Positions 5,678 through 7,721 of a stretch of 7,721 nucleotides of DNA are shown one piece after another. Position 1 is the first letter of the stretch. Each line of letters begins with the position of its first letter. Under the pieces are notes generated by a model. It saw only the letters and a list, made by a program, of their open reading frames with translations. It was not told the origin of the DNA and ran no database searches. The stretch comes from Ruminococcaceae bacterium UBA866 (GTDB lineage Bacteria > Bacillota > Clostridia > Oscillospirales > Ruminococcaceae): the NCBI GenBank assembly GCA_002295325.1, contig DBGA01000085.1, positions 27,561 to 35,281 on the forward strand, in the 5' to 3' direction. The translations under genes and the position numbers were made by a program.

Positions 5678-6973
5678 TTAGATTAGTTCTTTTAATGCGT
5701 TTATTGAACGGGATGCAAGCATCTCATATCGCTCTTTTTTATCACGAATTGTGTTTTCTAGGGGAGGCAAAACACCCATATTACTTCCCATTGGTTGGAA
5801 ATTGACAACGGTTTCGTCACTAATATAGTGAGCTAATGAGCCTAGCATTGTCTGTTTAGGAAGCGTTATTGGCTCTTTTCCATTTAGAATTCTGCCTAAG
5901 TTATACCCTACATATATTCCACTTGCAGCAGATTCTGTGTACCCCTCAACACCAGTAATTTGACCTGCAAAGTATATTTTCTTGTTTGCTTTCAGATTAA
6001 AATAACAGTCAAGTAACCTTGGGCTGTCAATAAAAGTATTTCTATGCATTACGCCATAACGCACAAATTCTGCATTTTGAAGTCCGGGAATCAGTGAGAA
6101 TACACGCTTTTGCTCACCAAATTTTAGATTAGTTTGAAATCCTACAATGTTATACATTGTTGAGTCTGCATTCTCTTTTCTTAGTTGAACCACTGCCCAA
6201 GGACGGTGGTCTGTTCTAGGATCACGCAAACCTACTGGCTTTAGTGGGCCAAAGCGAATGGTATCCGCACCACGTTTTGCCATAACCTCGATTGGCATAC
6301 AACCCTCATAGACCTTGAAATCGCGCTTGTCAATTTCATTCAACGGAGCAGACTCTGCATTAATAAGCTCTTTATGAAAACTCTCATACTCTTCCTTATT
6401 CATCGGACAGTTGATGTAATCGTCATCGCCTTTTCCATAACGCGAAGCACTAAAAGCAATATTCATGTCAATGCTATCGGTAGCAATAATTGGTGCTGCC
6501 GCATCGTAAAAACTAAGACCATCACTGCTAAGCAGTTCCTTTATACTGTTTGCAAGTGCATCTGAGGTTAGTGGACCTGTTGCGATAACACAATAACCCT
6601 CTGGGATTTTTTCGACCTCTCCAGTGATAACATTTATATTTTTGTGTGATTTAATTTTTTGTGTAATATAGTCTGAGAATAACTCCCTATCAACAGCCAA
6701 AGCACCACCTGCCGGTACTGAACACTGCTGAGCACTTTCAAGTATTAAAGAGCCTAGCATTCTCATCTCTTCTTTTAAAAGCCCTGCAGCACTCTCAACT
6801 CTTGCAGCTTTAAGTGAGTTTGAGCAAACAAGCTCTGCAAATCCAGAATAGCTGTGTGCCTTTGAGTACTTTTGGGGTTTCATCTCATATAAATCTACAT
6901 TTATTCCCTGCTCTGCTAGCTGGAACGCAGCTTCGCAGCCCGCAAGACCTGCGCCAATTACGCTTACTTTCAT
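5678..6973 (-). CDS. trmFO: Methylenetetrahydrofolate--tRNA-(uracil-5-)-methyltransferase TrmFO (431 aa)
   Basis: TrmFO (formerly Gid) uses methylenetetrahydrofolate and FAD/NAD(P)H to make 5-methyluridine at position 54 of the tRNA T-loop, the folate-dependent route typical of Firmicutes. An FAD-binding GAGLAG is at residues 7-12, followed by FAELVCSNSLK with C50 and EGCMPIE with C225, matching the two cysteines important in the family. RYGKGDDDYINCPM (178-191) and the C-terminal FAGQITGVEGYTESAASG block are also diagnostic. Length is normal. I give ATG 6973, where topA stop and trmFO start share a base (TGATG). The TTG directly before it (6976) is equally possible, as GAGAGG sits 9 bases from TTG and 12 from ATG; it would add one residue. 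The tight overlap implies coupling to topA. Confidence 0.97.
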   Translation of the reverse strand: MKVSVIGAGLAGCEAAFQLAEQGINVDLYEMKPQKYSKAHSYSGFAELVCSNSLKAARVESAAGLLKEEMRMLGSLILESAQQCSVPAGGALAVDRELFSDYITQKIKSHKNINVITGEVEKIPEGYCVIATGPLTSDALANSIKELLSSDGLSFYDAAAPIIATDSIDMNIAFSASRYGKGDDDYINCPMNKEEYESFHKELINAESAPLNEIDKRDFKVYEGCMPIEVMAKRGADTIRFGPLKPVGLRDPRTDHRPWAVVQLRKENADSTMYNIVGFQTNLKFGEQKRVFSLIPGLQNAEFVRYGVMHRNTFIDSPRLLDCYFNLKANKKIYFAGQITGVEGYTESAASGIYVGYNLGRILNGKEPITLPKQTMLGSLAHYISDETVVNFQPMGSNMGVLPPLENTIRDKKERYEMLASRSINALKELI

Positions 6974-7721
6974 CAATCTTTTAGACCTCTCTCATAATCA
7001 CAGTTTTCATTTGAGCAGTAAATCTTTCCAACCTTGCCTACTTTTTTAAGCAATGACTTTTCACATTTAGGACATTTTTCATCAATTGGAGCATCCCATG
7101 ATAGGAATGAACATTCAGGATTATGCTCACAACCAAAGAATTTTTTACCTTTTTTAGATTTCTTCTCTAATATTTTACCATTACATAATGGACAAACTCC
7201 ATGGGTTTCGTTAACAATTTTCTTTGTATTTTTACATTCAGGGTATCCAGGACAAGCAAGGAATTTACCAAAACGGCCTGTTTTGATAACCATATTTTTA
7301 CCACAAAGGTCGCATACAACGTCAGTTTCCTCATCAGCAACTTTATAGAATTTACCCTCTGTATCAAGTTCTGCTTTAGCAAAAGTTTCTGCAAAATCTA
7401 CATAGAAATCATTTAAAACGCTAATCCATTCAATTTTACCTTCAGAAATTACGTCCAGATTTTTTTCCATATTTGCAGTAAAATCGGCATCAACTATATG
7501 ATTAAAATGCTCTTTCATTAGCTTTGTTGTTACTTCACCAAGTTCTGTTGGTTTCAACTGTTTTGCGTCACGCTCAACATAGTTTCGACTTAAAATTGTT
7601 GTAATAGTCGGTGCATAGGTAGATGGACGACCTATGCCATTTTCCTCAAGAACTTTGATTAATGATGCCTCAGTATAACGTGGTGGTGGTTGAGTGAAAT
7701 GTTGGTTTCCAGAGATATCTT
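6973..7721 (-). CDS. topA: DNA topoisomerase I (type IA), C-terminal part (248 aa; start outside the window)
   Basis: TopA relaxes negative supercoils by breaking and rejoining one DNA strand through a tyrosine. The window holds the end of the core, recognisable from QHFTQPPPRYTEASLIKVLE, GIGRPSTYAPTITTI and the TELGE...FTANMEKNLD region. Three four-cysteine zinc ribbons follow, for DNA binding: CDLC...CPGYPEC (about 7314-7234), CPLC...CEHNPEC (about 7194-7111) and CPKC...CSNENC (about 7074-7000). All twelve cysteines are present. The active-site tyrosine and TOPRIM domain are upstream, outside the window. The frame is open to the edge, so the gene is partial only because of the window. It ends in TGA overlapping the trmFO ATG by one base. 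Confidence 0.97.
   Translation of the reverse strand, partial: DISGNQHFTQPPPRYTEASLIKVLEENGIGRPSTYAPTITTILSRNYVERDAKQLKPTELGEVTTKLMKEHFNHIVDADFTANMEKNLDVISEGKIEWISVLNDFYVDFAETFAKAELDTEGKFYKVADEETDVVCDLCGKNMVIKTGRFGKFLACPGYPECKNTKKIVNETHGVCPLCNGKILEKKSKKGKKFFGCEHNPECSFLSWDAPIDEKCPKCEKSLLKKVGKVGKIYCSNENCDYERGLKD

Overview
The window is a compact, entirely minus-strand block of six housekeeping genes in AT-rich DNA. The gene content and order (topA, trmFO, plsX, rnc, a radical SAM gene, smc), the folate-dependent TrmFO, and strong AAGGAGG-type ribosome binding sites point to a low-GC Gram-positive bacterium. The class Clostridia is most likely, perhaps Ruminococcaceae/Oscillospiraceae; this placement is inferred from gene families, not from a search. 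No mobile elements, tRNAs, rRNAs, CRISPR arrays or foreign-looking genes are visible.

Layout in transcription order (high to low coordinates). The 3' part of topA (7721-6973, start outside the window) encodes the end of the DNA topoisomerase I core plus three C-terminal zinc ribbons. Its stop overlaps the start of trmFO (6973-5678), a tRNA m5U54 methyltransferase. After a gap of about 100 bases comes plsX (5577-4552, phosphate acyltransferase of phospholipid synthesis). After a 77-base gap comes rnc (4474-3794, RNase III). An Elp3-like radical SAM gene (3804-2797) overlaps the rnc end by 11 bases, and smc (2806 to beyond base 1) overlaps the radical SAM end by 10 bases. smc is an open frame of 935 codons that runs off the window before its C-terminal ATPase half. 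No gene-free stretch exceeds about 100 bases and no convincing intrinsic terminator is visible, so the block could be read as one or two long transcripts linking chromosome topology and segregation (topA, smc), tRNA modification (trmFO), lipid synthesis (plsX) and RNA processing (rnc).

The most interesting signal lies in the two real gaps. plsX and rnc both lack a Shine-Dalgarno (SD) sequence at normal linear distance from their ATG. In both, a good SD directly abuts the 5' arm of an inverted repeat, and the 3' arm ends exactly 5 bases before the ATG. Folding the hairpin would bring SD and ATG to 5-6 bases apart, compared with 50 and 36 bases unfolded. Each loop also holds a 4-5 codon mini-ORF (NTG-CCT...stop) placed 9 bases after the SD. 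The two leaders are otherwise unlike in sequence. This could be hairpin-bridged initiation or leader-peptide control of two adjacent genes. The acpP gene often found between plsX and rnc is absent here.
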